Shown: positions 25,025 through 34,547 of the stretch, one piece after another
Layout: the number at the start of each line of letters is the position of its first letter
How positions within the stretch are numbered: position 1 is the first letter of the stretch
Assembly: GCF_900107535.1 (NCBI RefSeq)
Contig: NZ_FNRA01000009.1
Span: 62,001-126,000 of the forward strand
From: Pedobacter hartonius
GTDB taxonomy: Bacteria; Bacteroidota; Bacteroidia; Sphingobacteriales; Sphingobacteriaceae
Direction: 5' to 3'
Length of the DNA stretch: 64,000 nt
Notes under the pieces: model-generated
What the model was told of the DNA's origin: nothing
Seen by the model: only the letters and a program-made list of their open reading frames with translations
Databases searched by the model: none
Translations under genes and position numbers: made by a program

Positions 25025-26197
25025 ATGAGCAAAAGCCGGCATACACTCCTGGTCATACTTACTTTAGGAATTTTAACAGCAATAGGGTCTATTTCCATAG
25101 ACATGTATTTGCCTGCTTTTCCAATAATGGCAGGCTATTTTGGCGTACCCATCGTACGTATTGAAAGTACAGTCACTTTATTCCTTTTCGGAATGGCATT
25201 TGGACAATTGTTTATCGGTCCCTTATCAGATGTATGGGGAAGAAAATTGCCGCTGAGAGCAGGGATGATTACGTACGTAATTTGCAGCATCTGCTGTATG
25301 CTTACACATTCATTTTTCATCTTCCTGATCCTTAGGTTCATACAAGGCCTTGCAGGAAGTGCCTGCCAGGTGATATCGCGCGCGCTTGTCAATGATATAT
25401 ATACGGGTAATAACGCCGCCCGCATCTTTTCCATCCTGCAGATCTTAATGGGCATATCCCCTATTCTTGCACCAATGATCGGGGGCATGCTGGCGGATGC
25501 TTCTAACTGGAAGTACCTGTTTTTGATCATGGCCGTAATTTCCGGCACCGGCTTACTGGGATGCCTGATGATTTTACCGGAAGGTAAACCAGCCCGGGTC
25601 GAAAAACGTTTCAATTTCCCTTCCGTATGGCAGGCCTATGGCTATTCTATAAAAAGCCCGGCCTTTATAAATTATGCGCTGGTCAGAGCAGTCAGCAATA
25701 GTGCCGCATTCTCCTTTGTTACCGGTTCTCCTTTTGTGCTGATCGGGATTTACGGGCTGAGCAAGCCTGAATTCGGATTCGTATTTTCCGGTACGGCCAT
25801 CGGAATTGTATGTGTTGGAATATTGAATACCAAGATGTTAAAACGTTTTGAATTAAGGAATATCATCCGGCTGGCCAGTATCATTCAGTTTATCTCCGCC
25901 TCTGTAATAATTCTGGCTATATATTATAATGCCCCTCTATCAATACTGCTGATATTTATCTTTATATTTTTGTCTATGCTCGGTTTTATTTTACCAAATG
26001 CTACAGCTTTGTATCTGAAAGAAACATCTGCGGTCAGTGGTGCAGCCTCAGCACTGGTTGGATCTATGAGTTATCTGTCCGCCTTCCTGATCACATCCCT
26101 GCTGAGCGTGTTGCACAATAACACCGCATATCCGGTGTTTCTTGTGATGTGGGGCTGTGTTGCAATTGCGTTGGTATGTTTGCACTATCGCAGATAA
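25025..26197 (+). CDS. Bcr/CflA-family MFS drug exporter
   Basis: A 390-residue major facilitator protein with 12 predicted helices. The N-terminal IGSISIDMYLPAFPIMAGYF, GQLFIGPLSDVWGRKLPLRAG (MFS motif A) and FIQGLAGSACQVISRALVND (motif C-like) are typical of the Bcr/CflA drug resistance group, which expels bicyclomycin, chloramphenicol, cysteine-type compounds and others in exchange for protons. It lies 76 bp downstream of the PAS kinase on the same strand, possibly in the same transcript. Substrate not predictable from sequence. Confidence 0.9.
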   Translation: MSKSRHTLLVILTLGILTAIGSISIDMYLPAFPIMAGYFGVPIVRIESTVTLFLFGMAFGQLFIGPLSDVWGRKLPLRAGMITYVICSICCMLTHSFFIFLILRFIQGLAGSACQVISRALVNDIYTGNNAARIFSILQILMGISPILAPMIGGMLADASNWKYLFLIMAVISGTGLLGCLMILPEGKPARVEKRFNFPSVWQAYGYSIKSPAFINYALVRAVSNSAAFSFVTGSPFVLIGIYGLSKPEFGFVFSGTAIGIVCVGILNTKMLKRFELRNIIRLASIIQFISASVIILAIYYNAPLSILLIFIFIFLSMLGFILPNATALYLKETSAVSGAASALVGSMSYLSAFLITSLLSVLHNNTAYPVFLVMWGCVAIALVCLHYRR

Positions 26198-26464
26198 CGA
26201 CAGAGAGTTGCCGGAATTGAGTAAGTAAACATGCCGGAACAGACGGGGCATACTACTTTTGGACGAGTTTTTGACATATAAATATCGGATGACACCTGGA
26301 TAATCGCTTTCATACCAGATCTGAATTCAAACCATTTTAAAATGAGAAACATAAGATTACTTCTTATGATAATTTGATGTTTAAAAATTATGATTAATTC
26401 AACAAAAAGCCTATTTTTATTGGACATTTGCCTGAGGAATCATAATTATAACTTTTAGGAATAC

Positions 26465-26884
26465 ATGAACGAATTTGACGGATTACCGGAAACTATCGAA
26501 ATACTGCTGTCTGGCAATGATGCAATCAGGTTTACAGGTCCTTTAAACAGACAGGCAACTGATGAGGAGATAGAGGAACTTGCCCTCTTTTTTGCCACAG
26601 ATTACATCAGCAGCAACATTGAGGTCTTAGGCGAATCATTTGACGAAATAACATATATCACCGCAGTCGACAAAGAAAAGCAGCTCTTGATAAAAGAATT
26701 GTATGGAACAATTTCTGTGATGGATTTGGTAAATCTGGATTTGCAGATCTTCCATGTATATGGCTTCATGATCAGCAAAGCAAAAAAAACAGATAAAATA
26801 CAATTGTCAGACGGCTTTTCCAGAATAATGAAACGCAACGGTATACTAAAGGAACTGAACGACGATGATTTTTGGTATATTTAG
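26465..26884 (+). CDS. Hypothetical protein, 139 aa
   Basis: A soluble acidic protein without signal peptide and without a motif I recognise. Helical segments (DEEIEELALFFATDYI, IMKRNGILKELNDDDF) alternate with strands. It lies between the transporter and the M4 protease, 53 bp before the latter's first possible start, on the same strand, but nothing shows a shared role. Confidence 0.55.
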   Translation: MNEFDGLPETIEILLSGNDAIRFTGPLNRQATDEEIEELALFFATDYISSNIEVLGESFDEITYITAVDKEKQLLIKELYGTISVMDLVNLDLQIFHVYGFMISKAKKTDKIQLSDGFSRIMKRNGILKELNDDDFWYI

Positions 26885-26966
26885 TAAACCTCAAACATCT
26901 GATCGTCGATGAGTGATGATGCCAGTTGTATATTGAATGCAGGATTCACCCTTAAAATTGAAACTT

Positions 26967-28118
26967 ATGGAAAATATAGTTTCCCCGGCCACATGCAATT
27001 TGCATCATCGCCACTCCATCCAGTGCTTCATACCACCTTACATGAGACTGAAGCTCATTTCCAGTGCCGAAAGCAGGCCTAAACTATTAAAATCACATTT
27101 GGGTGATTTAAGCCTGGATGAAGAAATAAGAGGCCGCCGCCAGGCATATGCCAAGCTGAAGCCAAATGAAAAAAACACACTGACAACAGTGCAGCTGAAA
27201 GCCGGTGGCGTAAAAAAATCCGTTTTGGAAAAGATCTCCGATGATGCTGCTGTTATACCAAAACCTTCAAGGTTGGTCTATTCAGCAGAAAACAGGAAGG
27301 CGCTGCCAGGAAAGTTAATCAGAGATGAAAGCGGGAAAGTTTCTGGCGATCAGGATGTAGATAATGTATACGAATCTGCAGGGGCAACCTGGGATTTTTA
27401 TTATTCGCTGTTTGGCAGAAATTCTATAGACAATGCCGGAATGAAGCTGATCCAAACCGTTCATTACCTTAAAAAATATGACAACGCTTTTTGGGATGGC
27501 AAGCAGATGATCTACGGGGATGGTGACGGAGCTATATTTGCATCTTTCACCTCAGATATAGACATTACTGGTCATGAACTAACCCACGGGGTTATACAGT
27601 ATGAATGTAACCTGGAATATAAAGATCAGAGTGGCGCTTTGAATGAATCGCTGGCAGACGTCTTCGGAATAATGATCAAACAAAAAATGCTCAACCAGGA
27701 TGTACGAACTTCAGACTGGCTGGTAGGTGAACATACATTGGTTGGCGACGAATATGCAATCAGATCTTTAAAAGCTCCCGGCACTGCGTATGTCAACCAT
27801 CCCGATCTGGGCACAGACCCGCAGCCGGCTAATATGAGCGGATATACCGATGATCCTGATGACAACGGCGGGGTACACCTCAATTCCGGCATACCAAACC
27901 ACGCTTTCTATCTCGCTGCGTTTGATGTGGGCGGTTTCTCCTGGGAAAAAGTAGGCCAGGTATGGTATAGGGCCATGTGCAATAAAAATCTGGTTTCTAC
28001 CAATGCTACATTTGCGGACTTTAAGCAGGCTACCATTACCGAAGCCACAAGCCTTTTTGGAGCAACAGATCAAGTGACGGCTTCAGTAAGAAATGCATGG
28101 AATAGTGTCGGCGTTTAA
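26967..28118 (+). CDS. M4-family (thermolysin/protealysin-like) metallopeptidase
   Basis: About 383 residues from ATG 26967 (an in-frame ATG at 26937 adds ten residues). The short N-terminal propeptide carries the protealysin-type segment HRHSIQCFIPPYMRL rather than a long FTP/PepSY prodomain, and no signal peptide is seen. The catalytic domain has HELTHGVIQYECNLEY (zinc ligands His203, His207), the third ligand in ALNESLADVFG (Glu227) and VHLNSGIPNHAFYLA with the transition-state His. Such proteases autoprocess their propeptide and stay inside the cell or are exported by unusual routes. The next gene, 12 nt downstream, is an emfourin-like inhibitor, matching the known protealysin/emfourin operon. 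Confidence 0.92.
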   Translation: MENIVSPATCNLHHRHSIQCFIPPYMRLKLISSAESRPKLLKSHLGDLSLDEEIRGRRQAYAKLKPNEKNTLTTVQLKAGGVKKSVLEKISDDAAVIPKPSRLVYSAENRKALPGKLIRDESGKVSGDQDVDNVYESAGATWDFYYSLFGRNSIDNAGMKLIQTVHYLKKYDNAFWDGKQMIYGDGDGAIFASFTSDIDITGHELTHGVIQYECNLEYKDQSGALNESLADVFGIMIKQKMLNQDVRTSDWLVGEHTLVGDEYAIRSLKAPGTAYVNHPDLGTDPQPANMSGYTDDPDDNGGVHLNSGIPNHAFYLAAFDVGGFSWEKVGQVWYRAMCNKNLVSTNATFADFKQATITEATSLFGATDQVTASVRNAWNSVGV

Positions 28119-28130
28119 TTAGATTTAGCA

Positions 28131-28409
28131 ATGATATTAAAACTGATCCAATCCGGCGGATTTGCAGGCAGGTCCAGGTTTGCAGAAGAGGACCTTTCGT
28201 GTCATTCCCTGAAACTGCAGGAATATCTGGACAGCCATTTTTCAGCGCTTCAGGGCAAAATGATGTCACACCTCCCGCCTCTGCAAAGAGATGCATTTCA
28301 GTATTTCGTCGAATACAAGGGTACACGTTTACCTGTTGATGAAAAGATCAAACTGGAACCTGAATTTGCAGAAATCCTCGAGATGCTAAAGTCAAAACTA
28401 CATTATTAA
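28131..28409 (+). CDS. Emfourin-like M4 protease inhibitor
   Basis: A 92-residue protein starting MILKLIQSGGFAG, the N-terminal signature of emfourin, the slow-binding inhibitor encoded beside protealysin in Serratia. The rest is compact and mixed alpha/beta (LKLQEYLDSHF, FQYFVEYKGTRLPVDEKIK). It begins 12 nt after the protease stop, so synthesis is coupled. The likely role is to block the cytosolic protease until release. The identification rests on the N-terminal motif, size and neighbour. Confidence 0.8.
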   Translation: MILKLIQSGGFAGRSRFAEEDLSCHSLKLQEYLDSHFSALQGKMMSHLPPLQRDAFQYFVEYKGTRLPVDEKIKLEPEFAEILEMLKSKLHY

Positions 28410-28481
28410 ACATCTATAGGGAAGGATTACGAAGTTCTAAAGTAAAAAATCCTATATTTATTAGCGTATACCAACAATCGT

Positions 28482-29006
28482 ATGGAAAGACGTTTAGTCA
28501 TCAAACAAGTATTAATCATGGCCGGTGGATTAGCATTACTCCCCTCCTGTTTGCGGGAGCAGGGAAAGTCCACCATCAAGCTGCAACATCTGGACGTCAG
28601 TATGGAGCAGGAAAATCTATTGGCAGATATTGCTGAAACGATTATTCCAAGAACAAAAACGCCTGGCGCCAAAGAACTTAAGCTTCACCTCTTTGTATTG
28701 AAAATGCTGGATGATTGTTATGAAGAAGCAGATCAGAGGCTTTTCATGAGTGGATTATCAGCATTCAATGAAAAAACTGCTGATCAGTTCAGTAAATCCT
28801 TCCGGAAGTTATCCGTTCATCAGCGCGAGGGAATATTAACAAAACTTGAAAAGGACCCTGCTCCGGAACTTTCAGCATTTTATAAGATCATGAAAGACAA
28901 GACCATTGACGGCTATCTGAATTCTAAATATGTAATGACCAGCCTGATCATCTACGAATTGGTGCCGGGACGATATAATGGTTATTTTCCCGTTAAAACA
29001 GCTTAA
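28482..29006 (+). CDS. Gluconate 2-dehydrogenase subunit 3-family protein
   Basis: A 174-residue protein with an N-terminal signal MERRLVIKQVLIMAGG ending in a lipobox-like LLPSC; RR near the start could support Tat export. The mature part has the subunit 3 pattern LLADIAETIIPRTKTPGAKE and LHLFVLKMLDDCY. In Bacteroidota these proteins pair with GMC flavoenzymes and help their export or membrane attachment. The GMC gene starts 10 nt downstream, so the two form an operon. Confidence 0.88.
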   Translation: MERRLVIKQVLIMAGGLALLPSCLREQGKSTIKLQHLDVSMEQENLLADIAETIIPRTKTPGAKELKLHLFVLKMLDDCYEEADQRLFMSGLSAFNEKTADQFSKSFRKLSVHQREGILTKLEKDPAPELSAFYKIMKDKTIDGYLNSKYVMTSLIIYELVPGRYNGYFPVKTA

Positions 29007-29016
29007 TTAAAAAAGA

Positions 29017-30732
29017 ATGCCAAATATTAACATAGATGCAGCTAAAGCCAATACTTACGATGTGATCGTAATAGGTTCAGGAATCAGCGGTGGCTGGGCA
29101 GCAAAAGAGTTTACAGAAAAAGGATTCAAAACGCTGGTTTTGGAAAGAGGCCGGGATGTACAGCACATCAAAGATTATCCTACGACAAATAAGTATCCGT
29201 TTGAATTTGAACATATAGGTGAACCTGCACTGTCCATAAAAAAGGAAAACCCTATTGTAAGCAGATGTTATGCTTTTAAGGAGGATGCAATGCACTTTAT
29301 GGTCAAGGACAATGAGCATCCCTATGTGCAGGAGAAGCCCTTTGACTGGATCAGAGGATACCAGGTAGGCGGTAAATCTTTGCTATGGGCACGGCAAACA
29401 CAGCGCTGGAGCGACTTTGATTTTGAAGGGCCCGCAAGAGACGATTTTGCTGTGGACTGGCCAATCCGCTACAAGGACATTGCATCATGGTACAGCTACG
29501 TGGAAAAATTTGCCGGCATTTCAGGCAATAAAGACGGACTGGCAGAATTGCCTGATGGCGATTTCTTACCCGCTTTTCCGTTGAACGCTGCGGAAGACTA
29601 TTTCAAAGGTGTGATCAAAAGCAGGTATTCCAACAGGCATGTGATCAGTGCCAGATGTGCCCATTTGTCTAAACCCAACCAAATTCATCTTGATCAGGGC
29701 CGCGCCAAATGCCAGAACAGGACACTCTGCCAGAGAGGATGCCCCTTCGGCGGATATTTTAGCAGCAATGCTTCTACCCTGCCCTGGGCCGCAAAAACCG
29801 GCAATTTAACCCTAAGGCCATTTTCGGTAGTAGAGTCTGTAATTTATGATGACGCTAAAGGTAAAGTTACGGGCGTCAGTGTTGTAGACACCAATACCAA
29901 AGAAACTACTGCATATTATGCCAGGATAGTTTTCGTCAATGCAGGTGCATTGAATACGAATCTTATCCTGTTGAACTCAAAATCTAAAAGGTTTCCAAAT
30001 GGATTGGGAAATGATAGTGGCGTGCTGGGTAAATATGTAGCATTTCACAATTACAGCGCCAGGATCAGTGCTGAATATGACGGCCTGAAGCAATTTGCTA
30101 CCGATGGCAGGAATCCTGCCGGAGGCGGATATATGCCGAGGTTCAGAAATGTATTTAAACAGGAAACAAATTTTAAAAGAGGTTATGCGGCAGGATTTTA
30201 TGCCAGCAGATATATGGAAAGGGACCGCTCCGGAATCGGGGGCTCCCTGAAAGACAGTTTACTGCATGGTAAATTAAGCCCATGGATTGTAGGTTCTCAC
30301 ATGATGGGAGAAACCATACCCAAGGAAAGTAATTTTGTGAGCCTGAGCACCGATAAAAAAGATAGCTGGGGCGTTCCGCTACTGAATATAGCTGTTGCTT
30401 ATGATGAGAATGACGAGCTCATGAAAAAGGACTATATAGAACAGCTCACTGAGATGTTCACCGAAGCCGGATTTAAAAATATCACTCCTAATGTTTCCTC
30501 TCAGGCGCCCGGTCTGGATATCCATGAAATGGGCGGCGCACGGATGGGACACGACCCAAAGACATCAATCCTCAATAAATGGAACCAGATGCATGCCTGT
30601 AATAACGTATTTGTAACTGACGGGGCGTGTATGACCTCCACTTCCACACAAAACCCCTCACTTACCTATATGGCATTCACTGCAAGATCAGTAGATTATG
30701 CCGTAAAATCAATGAACCAGGGAGAGATCTAA
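29017..30732 (+). CDS. GMC-family FAD-dependent oxidoreductase
   Basis: A 571-residue flavoenzyme. N-terminal Rossmann motif VIVIGSGISGGWAAKEF for FAD, the GMC core RGYQVGGKSLLWARQTQRW, a Cys-rich insert RTLCQRGCPFGGYF, and C-terminal GGARMGHDPKTS, NNVFVTDGACMTS and QNPSLTYMAF with the catalytic His/Asn region. Membrane-associated members oxidise sugars or alcohols in the periplasm, passing electrons to a cytochrome c or quinone; no cytochrome gene is adjacent here. There is no own signal peptide, so export would be by hitch-hiking with the small subunit encoded 10 nt upstream. Substrate unknown. Confidence 0.9.
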   Translation: MPNINIDAAKANTYDVIVIGSGISGGWAAKEFTEKGFKTLVLERGRDVQHIKDYPTTNKYPFEFEHIGEPALSIKKENPIVSRCYAFKEDAMHFMVKDNEHPYVQEKPFDWIRGYQVGGKSLLWARQTQRWSDFDFEGPARDDFAVDWPIRYKDIASWYSYVEKFAGISGNKDGLAELPDGDFLPAFPLNAAEDYFKGVIKSRYSNRHVISARCAHLSKPNQIHLDQGRAKCQNRTLCQRGCPFGGYFSSNASTLPWAAKTGNLTLRPFSVVESVIYDDAKGKVTGVSVVDTNTKETTAYYARIVFVNAGALNTNLILLNSKSKRFPNGLGNDSGVLGKYVAFHNYSARISAEYDGLKQFATDGRNPAGGGYMPRFRNVFKQETNFKRGYAAGFYASRYMERDRSGIGGSLKDSLLHGKLSPWIVGSHMMGETIPKESNFVSLSTDKKDSWGVPLLNIAVAYDENDELMKKDYIEQLTEMFTEAGFKNITPNVSSQAPGLDIHEMGGARMGHDPKTSILNKWNQMHACNNVFVTDGACMTSTSTQNPSLTYMAFTARSVDYAVKSMNQGEI

Positions 30733-30764
30733 TGATCTGATTGACGAACAAACTGAATTGTAAA

Positions 30765-30795
30765 AGAACGGCCCGTTTGAGACCGTTCTCTTTTT
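30765..30795 (+). terminator. Intrinsic terminator of the GMC operon
   Basis: AGAACGG (30765-30771) pairs with CCGTTCT (30783-30789), loop 11 nt, followed by C and five T. It lies 33 nt after the GMC stop and before the convergent 91-aa gene. Confidence 0.85.
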
Positions 30796-30806
30796 ATGGT
30801 TAAAAC

Positions 30807-31082
30807 TCAACTGTATACGGTATCGATCTTACTGTATAACAATTGAAGAATGCTTGCAGCGATTTCGTCGCCAAATGTTTCTTCCACGAACATCAGGTCG
30901 TAATAGATTTCGTCTATTAACCTTTGTTTTTCTTCCAGTTTGTCTTTTGCACCGTCCCAAATCCAGGTAAGGTTTAGCATTTCATTATTTAATGTGTTTA
31001 ACTGAATTGAATTTGCTTCATCCAAAATATCAATGGTGATCGCATGCGGAGTTTCGCATAATTTGAGAGTAAACTGTGACAT
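30807..31082 (-). CDS. Hypothetical protein, 91 aa
   Basis: A short, acidic, largely helical soluble protein (KDKLEEKQRLIDEIYYDLMF) without signal peptide or known motif. It is convergent with the GMC operon and has its own upstream region. No family recognised. Confidence 0.55.
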   Translation of the reverse strand: MSQFTLKLCETPHAITIDILDEANSIQLNTLNNEMLNLTWIWDGAKDKLEEKQRLIDEIYYDLMFVEETFGDEIAASILQLLYSKIDTVYS

Positions 31083-31274
31083 GTCGTTTCATTATAATTA
31101 CATCGTTTTGCGGTAACAAGATCATGTTACCTTTCGGCTGGAATTTATAAGTATTTCGTAATGATACCCGTATACTGCTATACAAATATTACGAAATAAA
31201 TATGACAAAGGATCAAATTATTTGATTTATTCGCCATTGCAGGAAAATTCCGTCGATGTTAGCCATGGAGCTGT

Positions 31275-32651
31275 CTATTCTAGCTTCCGGATCCTGATGC
31301 TTCTGAAGCTTACTTTATTGCCGTGGTCCTGCAACAATATATGCCCCTGTTTTGCTTCGCCAAATTCCTTCCAGTCTTTGTATTTACTGAGGGCAACAAG
31401 TTCGCGAAAGGCCGGAGATGCCCTTTGGTAGTCCAGCACTTTAATGCCATTTAAATAATGTTCAACCCTGTTATCAGGATATACCACAACGCGCCCGGTA
31501 TTCCACTGTCCGATGGGATGGATAAATCGCTTGGGTTTATCTGCTGTGATCAGGTCATATAAAGAGGCAAGTGTCCTGTTCCCGTCCCTGCCCAGTTTAG
31601 CATCAGGGTGAAGCGCATCATCAAGTACCTGGTATTCCAGTCCGATTGCCGATCCCTGGGTCTGTTCTTTTAAAGTAACGAAATATTTCAGTCCGCTGTT
31701 GGCACCCGGTGTAAGCAGAAACTCAAAGGACAGGTCGAAAGCAGCAAATTGTGCTGTGGTGACGATGTCACCGCCATTGGTGGATTCTTTACCTTCAGCA
31801 GGCAAAACACTGATGAGGCCGTCCGCAATTTGCCATCCACGGGCAGGAAATACATTTTTACCTGCACCTACCCATCCCTTCGAACTTTTGCCGTCAAATA
31901 ATAACTCCCAGCCGTTTTTCTTTTCATAACTGCTCAGGGTATTGGGCACATAATTTACAACGTAGATCCCCAGAGGGAATGGTGCCGGCACAATCTCCGA
32001 GGTCTGTATCTTTATATTTTTGAAATATACTTTTTTTCCCGCTTCCGCTGCCTCTGTAATGCCATGCACCTGTAAAGCAATGAAGCCGCTTTTATCCAGC
32101 GTATCGATTACGTATGATGCCGGAACACCATTGATCCAGGTCTTCATTTCATTACCAATACATTCAATCTTCAAATGGTTATAATCATCTTTTTTGTAAG
32201 CGTCACCGGCAGAAGGGTTTAAAGAAAGGGGATATAACCATTCCCTGCGCCCTTCATCGTACACGCCGCCGCTCCACTTTCTATCGGTCGGATCAATTTC
32301 TGCCTGCCTGCCAAATACCTTTCCTTTCCCCTGATTGCCCGAGGGATCAAAATGGCTCCGTACCTGCACTCCGGAATTCCCTTTCGGACTTTCAAGTTTA
32401 ACATCAATATCCAGTACAAAATCCTGATACTCTTTTTCAGTTACCAAAAAAGAATTTCCGCTTCCTTCAACAGTAGTTCCTATGATCACACCATTAACAA
32501 CCTGATAGGTTGCGCTGCCGGCCGTTTTTTTCCAGCCTTTCAATGTTTTGCCGTCGAATAAACTGCTGTTCTGAGCGCTTACACCAGAGAGTCCGGCAAT
32601 GCTTAGTGAAAAGATTAAGATCCCGGCCCTTATATCACTCTTGTTTATCAT
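31275..32651 (-). CDS. Double DUF1080 (3-keto-disaccharide hydrolase-like) protein, exported
   Basis: About 458 residues from ATG 32651 (upstream in-frame ATG at 32669). A signal peptide (GILIFSLSIAGLSGVSAQ) is followed by two DUF1080 domains of the concanavalin-like jelly-roll fold: the first begins SLFDGKTLKGWKKTAG (about 27-205), the second LLFDGKSSKGWVGAGKN (about 235-455). Recent work shows DUF1080 proteins can hydrolyse 3-keto-glycosides; others bind sugars. Both copies keep the GLKYFV/SGVQVRS-type strand and the late IGQWNTGRVVVYPDN. No oxidoreductase that would make 3-keto sugars is next door, although a GMC enzyme lies 1.5 kb away. Periplasmic or extracellular. Confidence 0.85.
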   Translation of the reverse strand: MINKSDIRAGILIFSLSIAGLSGVSAQNSSLFDGKTLKGWKKTAGSATYQVVNGVIIGTTVEGSGNSFLVTEKEYQDFVLDIDVKLESPKGNSGVQVRSHFDPSGNQGKGKVFGRQAEIDPTDRKWSGGVYDEGRREWLYPLSLNPSAGDAYKKDDYNHLKIECIGNEMKTWINGVPASYVIDTLDKSGFIALQVHGITEAAEAGKKVYFKNIKIQTSEIVPAPFPLGIYVVNYVPNTLSSYEKKNGWELLFDGKSSKGWVGAGKNVFPARGWQIADGLISVLPAEGKESTNGGDIVTTAQFAAFDLSFEFLLTPGANSGLKYFVTLKEQTQGSAIGLEYQVLDDALHPDAKLGRDGNRTLASLYDLITADKPKRFIHPIGQWNTGRVVVYPDNRVEHYLNGIKVLDYQRASPAFRELVALSKYKDWKEFGEAKQGHILLQDHGNKVSFRSIRIRKLE

Positions 32652-32769
32652 ATAGTATAATTTATACATTGCAGAATTGATACGTTTATATTTGGTATTT
32701 TCTACAATGTATAAATTATATTTTTATACATCAAGCAAATCTATTGCTAACCCTGTGCTGTAAGGTAGC

Positions 32770-33990
32770 TTAGAATGCTTCGCCGAGACTAAATGATACC
32801 GTGCTGAATGACTTGCTGAACCCATAATCCACACCAATATTGGTATTGGAGCCTTTATTGAATTTGATTCTCAGGCCGGTACCTGCAGCGGGGTGCCATG
32901 ATGTAAAAAAACTGTCAGAACCACTTACGGTATTGGTATTGGCGAATACTACAAAACCAAGCAAACCATTGTTGGTAATATCCCTCCTGTACTCCGCTTC
33001 AAAATAGAATAGCGTTTTTCCGCGGTAACGGTTTTGATCTATTCCTCTTCCTGAGCGGTTATAAGGATCCCAGCCTATGCTCGGCAGATCAAGATAAGGT
33101 GTTTTGTTATTGAGCGAACTCCAGAAATAAGACCAGAAAGCAAGTGTATTTTGTTGATTCAGATCTGCCGGATTTAAAGAAAAATATTTTCTTACATCCA
33201 GAAAAACGGATTGCCAGTTGTTGTCACTGCCCAGAAAGGTCGGGTTTTCGCGGAATATCAGATTTGCGTAGGCGCCCGGTAAAGGATTAATCGAGTTATT
33301 CCGGGTGTCATAAAGCAGGTTAAAGCTGATGCCTGATGAAACTGAACTGCCGTTTACACCATAATTATATTTTGTAAAGTCCTGAAGGCTCAGGTTAGGA
33401 TCATCACTTCTAACACTTGTATGATAATCCAGATTATATCCGAGACCGGCAAATAAATATGGTTTGATACGTTTAAGGGCTCTTTGATAAAAGCGAATAT
33501 AGTTATAATCTACCAGGGTACGGTCGCCATAACTGCGGCTGCTTCCTAACCCCCAGGTATATTGCGGGTATCTCAGAAAACGTATGTCTCCCTGGATCAC
33601 CCATTTATTGTCCGGCAGCCATATACTGGAACGCAAAGGCAGGCCAAAACGGCTTTTAAAGTTCCAGTACGGTGCAAAGGTAGCACTTGAAAGATTTGTC
33701 GTACGCCTGTCCCCCAGGTACATTGCTGCGGTAGTGCTGGTCACTAAAGCATTTCCGCTTCCCCCCGGAACTGAGGCGCCTACCGGAAGCACAGAAAAAT
33801 AGATCCTCTTCCTGTCATCCGGGTTTATCCTTCGGGGATTGAAATGAAAAATACCTTTATAAATATCTATCAGGTCGGTTTGCCTGGTCGTATCTCTGAT
33901 AATATTATTCTGTGGAAGCATATTCGGCGTATTTTGCGCCAACACTGTAAAGGGAAAAAAACATAAAAGGATTAACGTATACTTTGCCAT
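32770..33990 (-). CDS. BamA/TamA (Omp85)-family outer membrane barrel
   Basis: A 406-residue protein with a signal peptide (MAKYTLILLCFFPFTVLAQ) and then only a 16-strand barrel-type sequence; no POTRA repeats are evident, unlike BamA. The last residues NIGVDYGFSKSFSTVSFSLG match the surface antigen (D15) C-terminus with a final aromatic. Such POTRA-less Omp85 proteins in Bacteroidota are of unknown function and may secrete or insert surface proteins. It is 101 nt upstream of the DUF1080 gene on the same strand and may be cotranscribed. Confidence 0.82.
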   Translation of the reverse strand: MAKYTLILLCFFPFTVLAQNTPNMLPQNNIIRDTTRQTDLIDIYKGIFHFNPRRINPDDRKRIYFSVLPVGASVPGGSGNALVTSTTAAMYLGDRRTTNLSSATFAPYWNFKSRFGLPLRSSIWLPDNKWVIQGDIRFLRYPQYTWGLGSSRSYGDRTLVDYNYIRFYQRALKRIKPYLFAGLGYNLDYHTSVRSDDPNLSLQDFTKYNYGVNGSSVSSGISFNLLYDTRNNSINPLPGAYANLIFRENPTFLGSDNNWQSVFLDVRKYFSLNPADLNQQNTLAFWSYFWSSLNNKTPYLDLPSIGWDPYNRSGRGIDQNRYRGKTLFYFEAEYRRDITNNGLLGFVVFANTNTVSGSDSFFTSWHPAAGTGLRIKFNKGSNTNIGVDYGFSKSFSTVSFSLGEAF

Positions 33991-34547
33991 AAGGAAATGA
34001 TTACAATGTGCGTCTTTCTTAAATTTATAATTAGCAGACTATAGTTAACGTTACGAATTTTATAAAGTTTGCGGGAATGTTGTTTTTTAAAGGAATACTC
34101 ATTAGTCTTCCATCAATGCCGCCCACTGCACCGCGGGTTTCAAGAAAAAATAAAACTGAAACCTGGAGTACCGGTTGCCGGGCTTTAAACTTTGATATAC
34201 CTTCATCTTTTATCAGAACACCATCTTAAATAAGTGACAAGGCTCATTAATTGGTCAGAACTCTTTATTTAAATTTGTTGATCAATGACCCTCAAACCAA
34301 TTAGAAAAACAAAAGCAGAACTGGCACGTTCAATGGCAGAATTATGATTTTTCTGCGGCAACACATACAGGAAAAGATCAAGGAAAATGGGATCAATATT
34401 ACGTTTGAGATGCCTGAAGTCCTTCATTCCTATGGAAAAAGGATAGGGTCAATCAGCAGGATAAAATGACAGATAATTTAAAGAACGTATAAAATTTGAA
34501 ATAAAAAGTTGAGTGGTTGACTGCTTGACCTATTATCAGGATTGAAA
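33991..34547. other. Intergenic region with only short relic-like ORFs
   Basis: No intact gene. A 41-codon + ORF (34344-34469) contains a coherent stretch (RQHIQEKIKENGINITFEMP) but has no recognised family and no partner, so I read it as a relic or chance. The segment ends at the decayed universal stress gene. Confidence 0.4.

Noticed and set aside
26185..26427. 80-codon - ORF between the exporter and the 139-aa gene
   Set aside because: Overlaps the end of the exporter gene and has composition of non-coding AT-rich DNA, despite a CPVC motif near its end.
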